A stretch of 64,000 nucleotides of DNA from Rhodoferax ferrireducens (GTDB lineage: Bacteria; Pseudomonadota; Gammaproteobacteria; Burkholderiales; Burkholderiaceae_C), in NCBI RefSeq assembly GCF_003347515.1, contig NZ_QEII01000298.1, forward strand, positions 62,001 to 126,000, written 5' to 3'. The notes under the pieces are model-generated. The model worked only from the letters and a program-made list of their open reading frames with translations, searched no databases and was not told where the DNA came from. This document shows positions 44,255 to 54,167 of the stretch, piece after piece (within the stretch, counting starts at the first letter, position 1; the number at the start of each line of letters is the position of its first letter). A program made the position numbers and the translations under genes.

Positions 44255-45168
44255 AGATTTTGTTATTCGGCAGCAGCGGCCAGGTCGGTTGGGAGCTGCA
44301 GCGCAGCCTGGCCGTGCTGGGCGAGCTGGTGGCCCTCGGCCGTGACCCTGCCCACAACCCGGAACAGCTGTGCGGCGACTTGGCCAATCTGACCGGTCTG
44401 GCCGAGACGGTGCGCCGGGTAGCCCCCGACGTGATCGTGAACGCAGCTGCCCACACCGCTGTCGACAAGGCCGAGGCCGAGCCGGAACTGACCCGCACCC
44501 TGAATGCGCTGGCGCCGGCTGTGCTGGCGAGCGAGGCCGCCAAACTGGGCGCCTGGCTGGTGCACTACTCCACCGACTACGTGTTCGATGGCCGCGGCGA
44601 GCAGCCTTGGCGCGAGCTTGACGCCACCGGGCCCTTGAGCGTGTATGGCCAGACCAAGCTGGAGGGCGAGCAGCTGGCGGCAGCCGCCAACCCCAGGCAC
44701 CTGATTTTCAGAACCAGCTGGGTGTATGGCGCACGCGGCGGCAACTTCGCCAAGACCATGTTGCGACTGGCCGGCGAGCGCGAAACATTAAGCGTGATTG
44801 ACGACCAATTCGGCGCGCCGACCTCGGCCGAACTGCTGGCCGACGTGACGGCCCATGCACTGGTGGCGGCCATGAATAAACCCGAACTGGCCGGGCTGTA
44901 CCACTGCGTGGCGGCGGGCGAGACCAGCTGGCACGGCTACGCCCGCTTCGTGCTAGCGCAGGCGCAAGCGCTGGGCTGGATACTCAAGGCCGGCCCGGCA
45001 CAAGTCGCGCCCACGACCACCGCCAACTACCCGACACCGGCCCAACGGCCCTTGAATTCACGTCTGGACACTACCCGGCTGCAAAACGCATTCGGGCTGG
45101 TGCTACCGCCATGGCAAGTGCAGGTCGCACGCATGCTGCAAGAGATCACAGGGAGAAACCAGGAATGA
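44251..45168 (+). CDS. rfbD: dTDP-4-dehydrorhamnose reductase
   Basis: A 305-residue NAD(P)H-dependent reductase, last step of dTDP-L-rhamnose synthesis. [18 protein letters not shown] is the nucleotide motif, [13 protein letters not shown] and STDYVFDG are conserved, and the catalytic Tyr-Lys pair is in YGQTKLEGE. The ATG at 44251 overlaps rfbB (ATGA) and starts the Rossmann strand directly; the long upstream frame from 43873 is antiparallel noise over rfbB. Confidence 0.96.
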   Translation: MKILLFGSSGQVGWELQRSLAVLGELVALGRDPAHNPEQLCGDLANLTGLAETVRRVAPDVIVNAAAHTAVDKAEAEPELTRTLNALAPAVLASEAAKLGAWLVHYSTDYVFDGRGEQPWRELDATGPLSVYGQTKLEGEQLAAAANPRHLIFRTSWVYGARGGNFAKTMLRLAGERETLSVIDDQFGAPTSAELLADVTAHALVAAMNKPELAGLYHCVAAGETSWHGYARFVLAQAQALGWILKAGPAQVAPTTTANYPTPAQRPLNSRLDTTRLQNAFGLVLPPWQVQVARMLQEITGRNQE

Positions 45169-46085
45169 CAAGCACATCTACCAGCCAGCCAGGCAGCGCC
45201 GCTGTGCGCCGCAAAGGCATTATTCTGGCCGGCGGCTCGGGCACGCGCCTGTACCCGGCCACCCAGGTGGTGAGCAAACAGCTGCTGCCGATTTACGACA
45301 AACCGATGATTTATTACCCGCTGAGCGTCTTGCTGCTGGCGGGTATTCGCGAGGTACTGGTAATCTCCACGCCGCAGGACACGCCGCGCTTCGAGCAGCT
45401 GCTGGGCGACGGCAGCCAGTGGGGCATTCAGATCAGCTATGCGGTGCAAGCCTCGCCCGACGGGCTGGCGCAGGCGTTTCTGATTGGCGAAGCCTTTCTG
45501 GATGGCGCGCCGAGTGCGCTGGTGCTGGGCGACAATATTTTCTACGGCCACGATTTTGCCGGGCTGCTGGACAGCGCCAGCCGCCAGACGCGTGGCGCCA
45601 CCGTGTTTGCCTATGCGGTGCAAGACCCCGAGCGCTACGGCGTGGTGGAGTTTGATGCAGCTGGCCGCGCCATCAGCCTGGAAGAAAAACCGCAAAACCC
45701 CAAGTCACGCTACGCGGTGACCGGCCTGTATTTTTACGACAACCAGGTGGTGGAGTTGGCCAAAAGCATCAAGCCGTCAGCGCGCGGCGAACTGGAAATC
45801 ACCGACCTGAACCGGCTGTATCTGGAGCAAGGCTCGCTGGACGTGCAAACCATGGGCCGCGGCTACGCCTGGCTAGACACGGGCACGCATGAGTCCATGC
45901 TGGAGGCCAGCCAGTTCATCTACACCATCGAGAAACGCCAGGGCCTCAAGGTGGCCGCGCCCGAGGAAATCGTGTGGCGCCACGGCTGGGTTGACGACGA
46001 GCAGTTGCACAAGCTGGCGCTGCCCCTGGCCAAGTCGGGCTATGGGCAATACCTGTTGCGCTTGCTGAAAGAGAAGGTGTATTGA
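45165..46085 (+). CDS. rfbA: Glucose-1-phosphate thymidylyltransferase
   Basis: A 306-residue nucleotidyltransferase making dTDP-glucose, first step of the rhamnose pathway. [16 protein letters not shown] is the signature, [17 protein letters not shown] binds the sugar phosphate, and [11 protein letters not shown] carries the metal-binding Asp. A 16-residue leader precedes the family core. The ATG at 45165 overlaps the rfbD stop; GGGAG lies upstream. Confidence 0.97.
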   Translation: MTSTSTSQPGSAAVRRKGIILAGGSGTRLYPATQVVSKQLLPIYDKPMIYYPLSVLLLAGIREVLVISTPQDTPRFEQLLGDGSQWGIQISYAVQASPDGLAQAFLIGEAFLDGAPSALVLGDNIFYGHDFAGLLDSASRQTRGATVFAYAVQDPERYGVVEFDAAGRAISLEEKPQNPKSRYAVTGLYFYDNQVVELAKSIKPSARGELEITDLNRLYLEQGSLDVQTMGRGYAWLDTGTHESMLEASQFIYTIEKRQGLKVAAPEEIVWRHGWVDDEQLHKLALPLAKSGYGQYLLRLLKEKVY

Positions 46086-46630
46086 TGAAGATCACCCCTT
46101 GCGCCATTGCCGATGTGCTGCTGATTGAACCCCGGGTGTTTGGCGATGAGCGCGGTTTTTTCTACGAGAGCTTTAACCAGCGGGCCTTTTACGCAGCCAC
46201 CGGGGTGAAGCTGCCGTTTGTGCAGGACAACCACTCCAAATCGGCGAAAGGCGTGCTGCGCGGCCTGCACTATCAGTTGCACCACCCGCAGGGCAAGCTG
46301 GTGCGCGTGGTGGCCGGCGCGGTGTTTGACGTGGCGGTGGACATCCGCCCTGACTCGCCCACCTTTGGCCAGTGGGCGGGTGAGGTTTTGTCGGCCGACA
46401 ACAAGCGCCAGTTGTGGGTGCCACCCGGTCTGGCCCACGGCTTCCTGGTGCTCTCGGATAGCGCCGAATTTTTGTACAAAACCACCGACTATTACGCGCC
46501 GGAACACGAGCGCTGCATCGCCTGGAACGACCCGACGCTGGCCATTCAATGGCCCGAACTGGACGAGCCACCCCAGCTCTCGGCCAAAGACGCGGCAGGC
46601 CTGTCGTTTCTGGACGCTTGCTCCGATTAA
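46085..46630 (+). CDS. rfbC: dTDP-4-dehydrorhamnose 3,5-epimerase
   Basis: A 181-residue cupin epimerase, third step of dTDP-L-rhamnose synthesis. FGDERGFFYESFNQRAF, QDNHSKSAKGVLRGLHYQ (with the catalytic His) and VPPGLAHGFLVLSD are family signatures. The start ATG at 46085 overlaps the rfbA stop by one base, completing a tightly coupled rfbBDAC set. Confidence 0.97.
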   Translation: MKITPCAIADVLLIEPRVFGDERGFFYESFNQRAFYAATGVKLPFVQDNHSKSAKGVLRGLHYQLHHPQGKLVRVVAGAVFDVAVDIRPDSPTFGQWAGEVLSADNKRQLWVPPGLAHGFLVLSDSAEFLYKTTDYYAPEHERCIAWNDPTLAIQWPELDEPPQLSAKDAAGLSFLDACSD

Positions 46631-46657
46631 CCTGAATCCCACTGCAGCAGCACACCC

Positions 46658-47677
46658 ATGACCATGATTTTTGTAACAGGCGGTGCCGGCTATATCGGCT
46701 CGCACACCTGCGTTGAACTGCTTAACGCGGGGCATGACGTCACCGTGTTTGACAACTTTTGCAACAGCCAGCCCGAGGCGCTGGCGCGGGTGCAACGTAT
46801 CACCGGCAAGACACCCACGCTGATTCAGGGCGACATTCGCGACGGTGCGGCGCTGGCGGCCGCGTTGCGCCAGAGCCAGGCCACCGCCGTGATTCATTTC
46901 GCGGGTCTCAAGGCGGTGGGCGAGTCGGTGCAAAAGCCGCTGGCCTACTACGACAACAACGTGGTGGGAACGCTGCAACTGCTGCGGGCCATGACGGCGT
47001 GCGATGTCAAGACGCTGGTGTTCAGTTCATCGGCCACGGTGTATGGCGACCCCCAACAGTTGCCGCTGACGGAAGACCATCCCCTGTCAACCACCAATCC
47101 GTATGGTCAGACCAAGCTGGTGATCGAAGAGATGCTGCGCGATCTATACCGTAGCGACCCCAGTTGGCATATTGGCATCCTGCGCTACTTCAACCCGGTG
47201 GGAGCGCATGCCAGCGGCCTGATCGGGGAAGACCCGCAGGGCACGCCCAACAACCTGCTGCCCTTTGTCGCGCAGGTCGCCGTGGGGCGGCGTGAATTCC
47301 TGAATGTGTGGGGCGACGACTACGCCACGCCCGATGGCACCGGCGTGCGCGACTATATCCATGTGGTGGACCTGGCGCTGGGGCATCTCAAGGCGCTCGA
47401 ACGGTTGCAGAAACAGCCGGAGTGCCTGACCGTCAACCTGGGCACAGGCATTGGCTACAGCGTACTGGACATGGTGCGTGCTTTCGAGAAAGCCAGCGGC
47501 AAAGCCGTACCGTACCAAGTCGCACCGCGCCGCGCGGGTGATATTGCATCCTGTTACGCGGATCCAGCTCAAGCTCTGACACTATTGGGTTGGCGTGCGC
47601 AACGCGGGCTGGACACCATGTGCTCGGACGCGTGGCGCTGGCAAAGCGGCAACCCAAAAGGGTATTCGTCGATTTGA
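46658..47677 (+). CDS. galE: UDP-glucose 4-epimerase
   Basis: A 339-residue enzyme interconverting UDP-glucose and UDP-galactose. The NAD motif is [16 protein letters not shown]. The catalytic site is SSSATVYGD with [12 protein letters not shown] (YxxxK), and [12 protein letters not shown] is family-typical. ATGs at 46658 and 46664 are both possible, differing by two residues. It follows rfbC by 27 bases. Confidence 0.96.
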   Translation: MTMIFVTGGAGYIGSHTCVELLNAGHDVTVFDNFCNSQPEALARVQRITGKTPTLIQGDIRDGAALAAALRQSQATAVIHFAGLKAVGESVQKPLAYYDNNVVGTLQLLRAMTACDVKTLVFSSSATVYGDPQQLPLTEDHPLSTTNPYGQTKLVIEEMLRDLYRSDPSWHIGILRYFNPVGAHASGLIGEDPQGTPNNLLPFVAQVAVGRREFLNVWGDDYATPDGTGVRDYIHVVDLALGHLKALERLQKQPECLTVNLGTGIGYSVLDMVRAFEKASGKAVPYQVAPRRAGDIASCYADPAQALTLLGWRAQRGLDTMCSDAWRWQSGNPKGYSSI

Positions 47678-47706
47678 ATTTCAACAATCTTCAGGGAGTG
47701 ATCTAG

Positions 47707-47739
47707 ATGAGCAACAGGAACGGAGTCCAGCATGGCTAA
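47707..47739 (+). CDS. Ten-codon mini-ORF overlapping the next start
   Basis: ATG at 47707, ten codons (MSNRNGVQHG) and a TAA at 47737-47739 that lies past the ATG of the following gene (47732). GGGAGTG upstream is a reasonable ribosome-binding site. It could couple translation to the next gene, but that gene has its own GGAG, so chance is equally likely. Confidence 0.2.
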   Translation: MSNRNGVQHG

Positions 47740-48835
47740 GGGAATGATTTTGGCAGCCGGGCAAGGCACCCGCGTGCGGCCGTTGACGAAAGACCTGCCC
47801 AAGCCGATGGTGCCGATTTTGGACAAACCCTTGATGGAGTACCAGATCGAACACCTGGCGCGCCACGGCATCACCGAGATCATGGTCAATGTGGCCTACC
47901 ACCATCAGGAAATTGAACGCTATTTTGGCGATGGCAACCGTTGGGGTGTGCAAATTGGCTACTCGTACGAGGGGGTTCTTGACCATGGCGACATCCTGCC
48001 CCGCCCCATGGGCTCGGCGGGCGGCATGCGGCGTATTCAGGACTTCAGCGGCTTCTTTGACACCACGACGCTGGTGCTGTGTGGCGATGCGCTGATCGAC
48101 CTGGACATTGGCGCGGCCCTGCATGAGCACAAAGCCAAGGGCGCCATCGCCAGCGTGGTGGCACTGGATGTACCGCTGGCGGAGGTGCAAAGCTACGGCA
48201 TTGTTGTGGCTGGATCGGATGGCAAGATCCAGTCGTTCCAGGAAAAACCCAGTCCGGCTGAGGCGAAATCGACGCTGGCCAGCACCGGCATCTATATTTT
48301 TGAACCTGCGGCCTTGGAGCTGATCCCCTCGGGCAAAGTCTATGACATTGGTTCAAATTTATTCCCCCAACTGGTTGAAAAAGAGCTGCCGTTCTATGTG
48401 CAGAATCGATTTTTCAATTGGATCGATATCGGCCGGGTGAGCGACTACTGGTCGGTCTTGCAGCGCGTACTGCGCGGTGAAGTGGCCGAAGTGAATATGC
48501 CCGGGCGCCAGATCAAGCCCGGCATCTGGGTCGGCCTCAACATCTCCGTTCCGTGGGACAAGGTCACGATTGAAGGACCTGTGTACATCGGTTCCAGCGT
48601 CCGTATCGAGCCCGGCGCCACCATCACGGGGCCGGCCTGGATCGGTCACGGTAGCCACATCCGCACCGGGGCCAAGGTGGTGCGCAGCATTTTGTTCGAC
48701 TACACCCGCATTGCCGCTGACATGCGCTTCAGCGAAATGATTGTCTCGCCCGACTACTGTGTCGACCGCCACGGCGACACCCTGTACCGCGGTGACGACA
48801 CTTCGCAACTGCGTTGGGGCGATGCCCGAGCATGA
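47732..48835 (+). CDS. NDP-sugar nucleotidyltransferase (mannose-1-phosphate guanylyltransferase-like)
   Basis: A 367-residue enzyme with an N-terminal nucleotidyltransferase domain (GMILAAGQGTRVRPLTKDLP; LVLCGDALIDLDIG) and a C-terminal left-handed beta-helix (KPGIWVGLNISV; GPVYIGSSVRIEPGATITG). This resembles GDP-mannose pyrophosphorylases of the GMPP type and also glucose-1-phosphate nucleotidyltransferases. With manC next, there may be two routes to GDP-mannose, or this one makes a different NDP-sugar. Its stop overlaps manC. Confidence 0.85.
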   Translation: MAKGMILAAGQGTRVRPLTKDLPKPMVPILDKPLMEYQIEHLARHGITEIMVNVAYHHQEIERYFGDGNRWGVQIGYSYEGVLDHGDILPRPMGSAGGMRRIQDFSGFFDTTTLVLCGDALIDLDIGAALHEHKAKGAIASVVALDVPLAEVQSYGIVVAGSDGKIQSFQEKPSPAEAKSTLASTGIYIFEPAALELIPSGKVYDIGSNLFPQLVEKELPFYVQNRFFNWIDIGRVSDYWSVLQRVLRGEVAEVNMPGRQIKPGIWVGLNISVPWDKVTIEGPVYIGSSVRIEPGATITGPAWIGHGSHIRTGAKVVRSILFDYTRIAADMRFSEMIVSPDYCVDRHGDTLYRGDDTSQLRWGDARA

Positions 48836-50331
48836 ACAATAAGACGACACAAAACATGGTGATTCAACCCGTTATTCTCTCGGGCGGCTCCGGCACCCGC
48901 CTGTGGCCCTTGTCCCGCGAGAAATATCCCAAGCAGCTACTGCCACTGATTGGCGACGACTCTTTGCTGCAGGCCACCGTGCGCCGGGTGGAGGGCATTG
49001 CCGGCGTCGAGCTGGCACCGCCCATGGTGGTGTGCGGTGAGGAATACCGCTTTGTCATCGCCGAGCAACTGCGTCTGTTGGGCCAGCCGGGCACCATCGT
49101 GCTCGAACCTATAGGCAGAAATACGGCTCCAGCCCTCACCATTGCTGCGCTTGCAGCTATTAAAAATGGAGCAAACCCCATTCTACTGGTGATGCCGGCC
49201 GACCACGTCATCACCGACATCGCGGCATTTCAGAGCGTGGTGAGCCAGGGTTCGCTGCTGGCCGCCGAGGGCGCCATCGTCACGTTTGGCATCACACCTG
49301 ATGCGCCCGAGACCGGCTACGGTTACATCCAGGCCGGTGCGACCTTCGCCGGCCAAGCCGACCCGGCCAAGCCCACATCGGCCCGGCTGATTGCCCGGTT
49401 TGTGGAAAAACCAGATGCGGCCACGGCACAGACCTATCTGGATGCGGGCTCCTATCTTTGGAACAGCGGCCTGTTCATGTTGCGTGCCTCGGTCTGGCTG
49501 GCGGCCATTGGCGCCTGCCGGCCTGACATTCTGGCGGCCTGCCAGACGGCCTGGGATCAGGGTTCAGCCGATGGCGAGTTTGTTCGAGTGAACAAGGAAG
49601 CATTTGCCAACTGCCCGCCTGACTCCATCGATTACGCCGTCATGGAACGCATCGCCGGCGCCACGGGTTCCGACGCCGTTGCACGCGCCCTCCCCTCAGG
49701 GGTGGTGATTCCGCTCACGGCCGGTTGGTCTGACGTGGGGGCCTGGGACGCACTGTGGCAGGTATTGCCCAAAGACAGCCAAGGCAACGTCGCCCAAGGC
49801 GATGTTCTATTGGAAGACTGCCGCAACACGCTGGCGCTCTCGGAAGGCCGGTTGATCGCCTGTGTAGGCGTGAGCGATCTGGTGGTGGTGGAAACCGCGG
49901 ACGCCATTTTGGTCGCGCACAAGGACAAGACCCAGGACGTCAAGAAAATTGTCGACAGCCTCAAGAAACAGGGTCGAACCGAAGGCTCTATCCATCGCAA
50001 GGTCTTCCGCCCCTGGGGCTGGTACGACAGCGTGGATGCCGGCGAGCGCTTTCAGGTCAAACGCATTGTGGTCAAGCCGGGCGGCACACTGTCGCTGCAA
50101 ATGCACCATCACCGGGCTGAACACTGGATTGTGGTCAGTGGCACGGCCAAGGTGACCAAGGGTGACGAGATCTTCCTGGTGTCGGAAAACGAATCAACCT
50201 ATATTCCCTTGGGCACGACGCACCGTCTGGAAAACCCGGGCCGCGTGTCGCTGGAGATGATCGAGGTGCAATCCGGCTCCTATCTGGGCGAGGACGACAT
50301 CGTCCGATTTGAAGACGTGTATGGGCGATAG
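48832..50331 (+). CDS. manC: Mannose-1-phosphate guanylyltransferase / mannose-6-phosphate isomerase
   Basis: A 499-residue bifunctional ManC/XanB/AlgA-type enzyme producing GDP-mannose. The N-terminal guanylyltransferase domain has LSGGSGTRLWPLSREKYPKQ and VEKPDAATA. The C-terminal type II phosphomannose isomerase cupin has RPWGWYDSVD, GGTLSLQMHHHRAEHWIVV and YIPLGTTHRLENPG. The start is 48832 (4-base overlap with the gene before) or 48856. Codons for about residues 98-114 coincide with a copy of the dispersed repeat and use AT-rich codons unlike the rest. Confidence 0.95.
   Translation: MNNKTTQNMVIQPVILSGGSGTRLWPLSREKYPKQLLPLIGDDSLLQATVRRVEGIAGVELAPPMVVCGEEYRFVIAEQLRLLGQPGTIVLEPIGRNTAPALTIAALAAIKNGANPILLVMPADHVITDIAAFQSVVSQGSLLAAEGAIVTFGITPDAPETGYGYIQAGATFAGQADPAKPTSARLIARFVEKPDAATAQTYLDAGSYLWNSGLFMLRASVWLAAIGACRPDILAACQTAWDQGSADGEFVRVNKEAFANCPPDSIDYAVMERIAGATGSDAVARALPSGVVIPLTAGWSDVGAWDALWQVLPKDSQGNVAQGDVLLEDCRNTLALSEGRLIACVGVSDLVVVETADAILVAHKDKTQDVKKIVDSLKKQGRTEGSIHRKVFRPWGWYDSVDAGERFQVKRIVVKPGGTLSLQMHHHRAEHWIVVSGTAKVTKGDEIFLVSENESTYIPLGTTHRLENPGRVSLEMIEVQSGSYLGEDDIVRFEDVYGR
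49125..49172 (-). repeat. Repeat copy 5, inside the manC coding sequence
   Basis: On the minus strand: GCTCCATTTTTAATAGC, a 20-nt spacer with GCGC at positions 6-9, then GGGCTGGAGCC. The head agrees with copy 2 at 14 of 17 positions, and the spacer length is identical to all other copies. It is read in-frame through manC (residues about 98-114, APALTIAALAAIKNGA) with no break. Confidence 0.65.
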
Positions 50332-50337
50332 CAAGGT

Positions 50338-51108
50338 CTAGTTGACTTTGCCGCGTTGCAGCAACTGCAGGATATGCGCGGATGGAATGGCATAGGTGAT
50401 CCCGGACGGGTTGGTTAAGGCCGATTCCCGGGTCCCCTTGATGAACACCATGTTGATGACGCCCAGCACGTCGCCCGTCTCGGGGTCAAACAAGGGCCCC
50501 CCACTGTTTCCCGGATAAGCCGTGCCATCCAGTTGAAAGATGTCGAACCTGCCGTCTCCACGCAGACTTCGTATGGCTTGTTGATTGAGCTGCCGGGCTG
50601 AGGGGGTGGGCAAAGCCGCCGGGGTAATGGAAGACACCATGCCGCGGTGCGTCACAGGCGAAAACCCGAGCGCCCCCCCAATCGGGAAGCCCATGAAGGC
50701 AATGGCTTGCCCTTCCTGAACCGCGCCCGAATCACGTACGGTGACCGCTGGTGCCGCAGGTCCTTGAAAACGTAACAGGGCCAGGTCATGAATCTTGTCC
50801 CCTTCAAGCAGCGTTGCGGGTCGCATCTGCCATTCATTTTGGCCGTCCCTGATCTGGATCACCAGGCCCGCCTCGACGTCTTCTTCCGCCGATTGCGGAA
50901 GCACATGGGCGTTGGTGATGACCAGATTGCCATCGCCGACAACAAAGCCCGTGCCGCGCAAGCTAAAACGCGGGCTGTTGGTGCTCTTGAATGTGCCGAC
51001 AAGGACCACCGACGGTTTGACTTTGGCGATCGCGCTGACGATGTCAGCACGCAGGGGAGCGGCGAGAAAGAAGCCAGCAAGTACCCAAAAAACCAACCTG
51101 AACTTCAT
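50338..51108 (-). CDS. Trypsin-like serine protease, periplasmic (S1C/HtrA-related)
   Basis: A 256-residue protease with signal peptide (VFWVLAGFFLAAPLRA) and an intact catalytic triad: His in ITNAHVL, Asp in IHDLALLRF, Ser in YPGNSGGPLFD. There is no PDZ domain, unlike DegP. ATG 51108 is preferred for GGAGGA just upstream and for the signal peptide; the frame extends 8 residues further. It converges on manC with 6 bases between stops and is divergent from the TPR gene; the substrate is unknown. Confidence 0.9.
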   Translation of the reverse strand: MKFRLVFWVLAGFFLAAPLRADIVSAIAKVKPSVVLVGTFKSTNSPRFSLRGTGFVVGDGNLVITNAHVLPQSAEEDVEAGLVIQIRDGQNEWQMRPATLLEGDKIHDLALLRFQGPAAPAVTVRDSGAVQEGQAIAFMGFPIGGALGFSPVTHRGMVSSITPAALPTPSARQLNQQAIRSLRGDGRFDIFQLDGTAYPGNSGGPLFDPETGDVLGVINMVFIKGTRESALTNPSGITYAIPSAHILQLLQRGKVN

Positions 51109-51143
51109 TGGTAATCCTCCGCCTTTCCGCAACGCAAGGCATT

Positions 51144-51159
51144 TGGTTCACACATTGCG
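51144..51159 (+). promoter_or_regulatory. Candidate sigma-54 promoter for the first TPR (PrsT-like) gene
   Basis: TGGTTCACACATTGCG has the invariant GG-N10-GC spacing and a perfect TTGC -12 core, but the -24 half is weak (8 of 12 consensus bases). It lies 70 bases before the ATG. A perfect 7-bp inverted repeat (CATTGCG-CTTA-CGCAATG, 51153-51170) overlaps the -12 half. Confidence 0.4.
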
Positions 51160-51228
51160 CTTACGCAATGGACTCACGAAACACTTCGTTACGATTTGTT
51201 TCATTATCCATTCCTTTCCGAGCCAACC

Positions 51229-54066
51229 ATGCCTGAAAACACCCCCCCCCGGTCACCCCGTCACGCCAAATTCTGCGCCCTCACGCTGACTTTGGCGACC
51301 TTGCTTGGTGTGTTTGGGCCGCATCAATCCCTGGCAGCTGACGCCAAGGCATCCAAATATTATGAAGACGCCTTGACCCGGTACGACAAGAAAGATCTGG
51401 ATGGGGCGATCATTCAGCTAAAAAACGCACTGCAAATTGACAAAAACATGCTGTCAGTTCAAATGCTGCTCGGCAAGGCCTTGTTGCAAAACGGTGATGT
51501 GGTGGCCGCCGAGGTTGCCTTGACGGAAGCCCTGCGCCTGGGCGTCAATCGCGCCGAAGTCGTGATCCCACTCGGGCAGGCCTACCTGGCACAAGGCAAA
51601 CAAAAGCTCATTCTTGGGCAGCCGCAGTTCAGCCTGGCTGGTCTGCCCGCCGCGGTACAACGGGAACTCCTGTTGCTTCGCTCCGCTGCGAGTGCCGATC
51701 TGGGCGACCTGCGAGGCGCATTGAAGGCGATTGATGAGGCACGCGCCATTGATTCAACATTGCCATCGGTGTGGCTGGCCGAAGTGCCGATACGCATCCG
51801 CGCTCGCCAGTTTCGCGAAGCCACAGAGGCGGCACAGCGGGCACTGGCTCTTGCACCAGACTCGGCCGAAGCCTGGTACCAGAAAGGATCGATTTTGCAT
51901 GTCTCGGGCGATCTGGCGGCGACGCTGGCAGCCTATGACAAGGCACTCACACTGGAGGCCGGGCATGTGGAAGCACGCGTAGCACGCGCCGGGCTGTACC
52001 TGGATCTGGGTCGCCAGCCCGAGGCCGCCAGTGATGTCGGCGAACTCAAACGCATTGCCCCGAAGGAGCCGCGTGCGGCCTACCTGCGTGCGCTGCTGGC
52101 CGAGCGGGACAACAAACCCGAGCTTGCTCGCTCGGCGCTGAAAGACCTGGTCGGGCTGATCGACCCGGTCCCCATAGATTTCATCCGCTACCGCCCGCAA
52201 CTGTTGATGCTCAATGGTCTGGCGCACTTCGGCCTCAACGAGCGCGAAAAGGCCAAGCAATACCTTGAAGCCTTTCAGAAGACGCAAGGCAACAGCGCCG
52301 CATCGAAATTGCTGGCGCAAATCTACTTGGGCGAGTCAAACGTTGATCGCGCCATTGAGGTTCTTGAAACCTATCTGAAAGCGCAACCGGCCGACGGTCA
52401 GGCGATGACCTTGCTGGGTTCCGCGCTCCTGTCCAAGGGGCACCATGCGCGGGCCGCATCCTTGATGCAGCAGGCGCTGAAAACCAATGACGCACCCGAA
52501 TTTCGTACCGTGCTGGGCTTGAGCCTGATTCGCAGCGGCCAGTCCGGCAACGGCGTTGTGGAGCTGGAAGCCGCCTATAAAAAGGATCCGCACCAGACCC
52601 AGGCGGCCACCGTTCTTATTAGGCTTTATTTGCGCAGTGGACAAGCATCAAAGGCGGCGCTTATTGGGGAAAATCTGGTCAAACAACAACCCTCCAACGC
52701 GAGCTTTTTCAATCTTCTTGGCATGGCCCGAGGGGAGTCGGGCTATCTGGCGGGAGCCAGATCAGCATTTGAGCAAGCGATCAAGCTGGACGACCGGCTG
52801 GTATCGCCAAAGATCAATCTGGCGCGCCTTGAGATTGCCAGCAAGTCCTATGACGCAGCCGCCGCCCGTCTTGCCGCCATTCTCAAGATCGACGAAAAGA
52901 ACACAGAAGCCATGTATGAAATGGCAAGCCTGTCAGATCGCAGGGACCAGGCCGCCGAGACCCAGCGCTGGCTCGAGAAAGCCAACGACCTCTCAGGCCC
53001 GAAAGAAACCCGCTGGGGACTTGCCTTATCCGACTTCCATTTGCGCAACGGTCGCCCAAGCCCGGCGCTGGAGGTGGCAAAGCAGGTCTCTGCCAAAGCG
53101 CCAGACGATCTGTCAGTGCTGATGGCATATGCCAAGGCGCAATTGGCCAGCAGCGACAGCATTGGCGCCAAGGCTTCCTTGACAAGTGCCACCCGCGTGG
53201 CCGACTACAACCCGGTTTCACAGTTGCAAATTGCCGTGTTACAGCTGGCCGCGAACAATGTGGCCGGTGCGGCCTACAGTCTCGAAAAAGCGCTGTCAGG
53301 TCAACCAGATTATTTGCCGGCCATGGCATTGATGACCGAGGTAGAGCTTCGCCAGGCCGAGCCTGCCAAAGCCGAAAAACGCGCGCGCGATATTGTGGCG
53401 AAGAATCCGAAACGCGCCATCGGCTACAGCCTGCTGGGCGACGTGGCCATCGCCCGGGGCCAGACCCCGGCTGCACTGGACGCTTACCGACGCGCGCATC
53501 AGCTGGAGCCATCCACCGACACCTTGTTGCGGTTGTTTCGCACCCTCGCCGCCCAGGACGGCGGCAAACCAGCCCAGCTACTGGCTGAGCAGTGGATGAA
53601 AATCCACCCCAAGGATGCGCTCACTCAACGGGCGATGGCCGATGGCTATGCCAGAACCGGCAATTTCATCATGGCCAAGACGGCTTATGAAGGCCTGATA
53701 AAGATGAGCCCCGATGACAGCCCGGCCTTGAATAATCTGGCCAACGTCATGCTCCGCCTCAAAGACCCCGAAGCCGTCAAGACGTCTGAACAAGCCGTGG
53801 CCAAGAATCCGGGCAACCCCAACGCCATCGATACGCTTGGCTGGGCCCTGTCTCAGTCTGGACAAAACGACCGCGCCCTGCAACTCTTGCGCGATGCCCG
53901 CCTGCGCGACCCCGGTAATCCCGAAATCCGTTACCACCTGGCAGTCGTGTTGGCGCAAACCGATCGAAAAACTGAAGCCCGCGAAGAACTTGAAGCGGCC
54001 TTGAAAAGTGGCCAGGTCTTCGAGAGTTCTGCGGACGCGGGCGCATTGTTGAAGTCACTCAAGTAA
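51229..54066 (+). CDS. TPR-repeat protein of PrsT type, Sec-secreted
   Basis: A 945-residue protein of tandem TPR/TPR-like repeats, with a Sec signal (LATLLGVFGPHQSLAADA) but no lipobox. It opens SKYYEDALTRYDKKDLDGAIIQLKNALQ and ends DAGALLKSLK, very similar in plan to the lipoprotein PrsT encoded at 58242-61019. PrsT-type proteins accompany XrtA/PEP-CTERM systems and probably scaffold polymer export or protein sorting in the periplasm. The ATG at 51229 places the signal peptide at the N-terminus. Confidence 0.85.
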   Translation: MPENTPPRSPRHAKFCALTLTLATLLGVFGPHQSLAADAKASKYYEDALTRYDKKDLDGAIIQLKNALQIDKNMLSVQMLLGKALLQNGDVVAAEVALTEALRLGVNRAEVVIPLGQAYLAQGKQKLILGQPQFSLAGLPAAVQRELLLLRSAASADLGDLRGALKAIDEARAIDSTLPSVWLAEVPIRIRARQFREATEAAQRALALAPDSAEAWYQKGSILHVSGDLAATLAAYDKALTLEAGHVEARVARAGLYLDLGRQPEAASDVGELKRIAPKEPRAAYLRALLAERDNKPELARSALKDLVGLIDPVPIDFIRYRPQLLMLNGLAHFGLNEREKAKQYLEAFQKTQGNSAASKLLAQIYLGESNVDRAIEVLETYLKAQPADGQAMTLLGSALLSKGHHARAASLMQQALKTNDAPEFRTVLGLSLIRSGQSGNGVVELEAAYKKDPHQTQAATVLIRLYLRSGQASKAALIGENLVKQQPSNASFFNLLGMARGESGYLAGARSAFEQAIKLDDRLVSPKINLARLEIASKSYDAAAARLAAILKIDEKNTEAMYEMASLSDRRDQAAETQRWLEKANDLSGPKETRWGLALSDFHLRNGRPSPALEVAKQVSAKAPDDLSVLMAYAKAQLASSDSIGAKASLTSATRVADYNPVSQLQIAVLQLAANNVAGAAYSLEKALSGQPDYLPAMALMTEVELRQAEPAKAEKRARDIVAKNPKRAIGYSLLGDVAIARGQTPAALDAYRRAHQLEPSTDTLLRLFRTLAAQDGGKPAQLLAEQWMKIHPKDALTQRAMADGYARTGNFIMAKTAYEGLIKMSPDDSPALNNLANVMLRLKDPEAVKTSEQAVAKNPGNPNAIDTLGWALSQSGQNDRALQLLRDARLRDPGNPEIRYHLAVVLAQTDRKTEAREELEAALKSGQVFESSADAGALLKSLK

Positions 54067-54167
54067 ATGACGCAGGCAGGCGCGCTGCGTCGATATTCTT
54101 TACACCTTGATTTACGACATCCACAAAGAAAAATGTAACCTCTTGAAACATAAGCATTAATTTGTAC

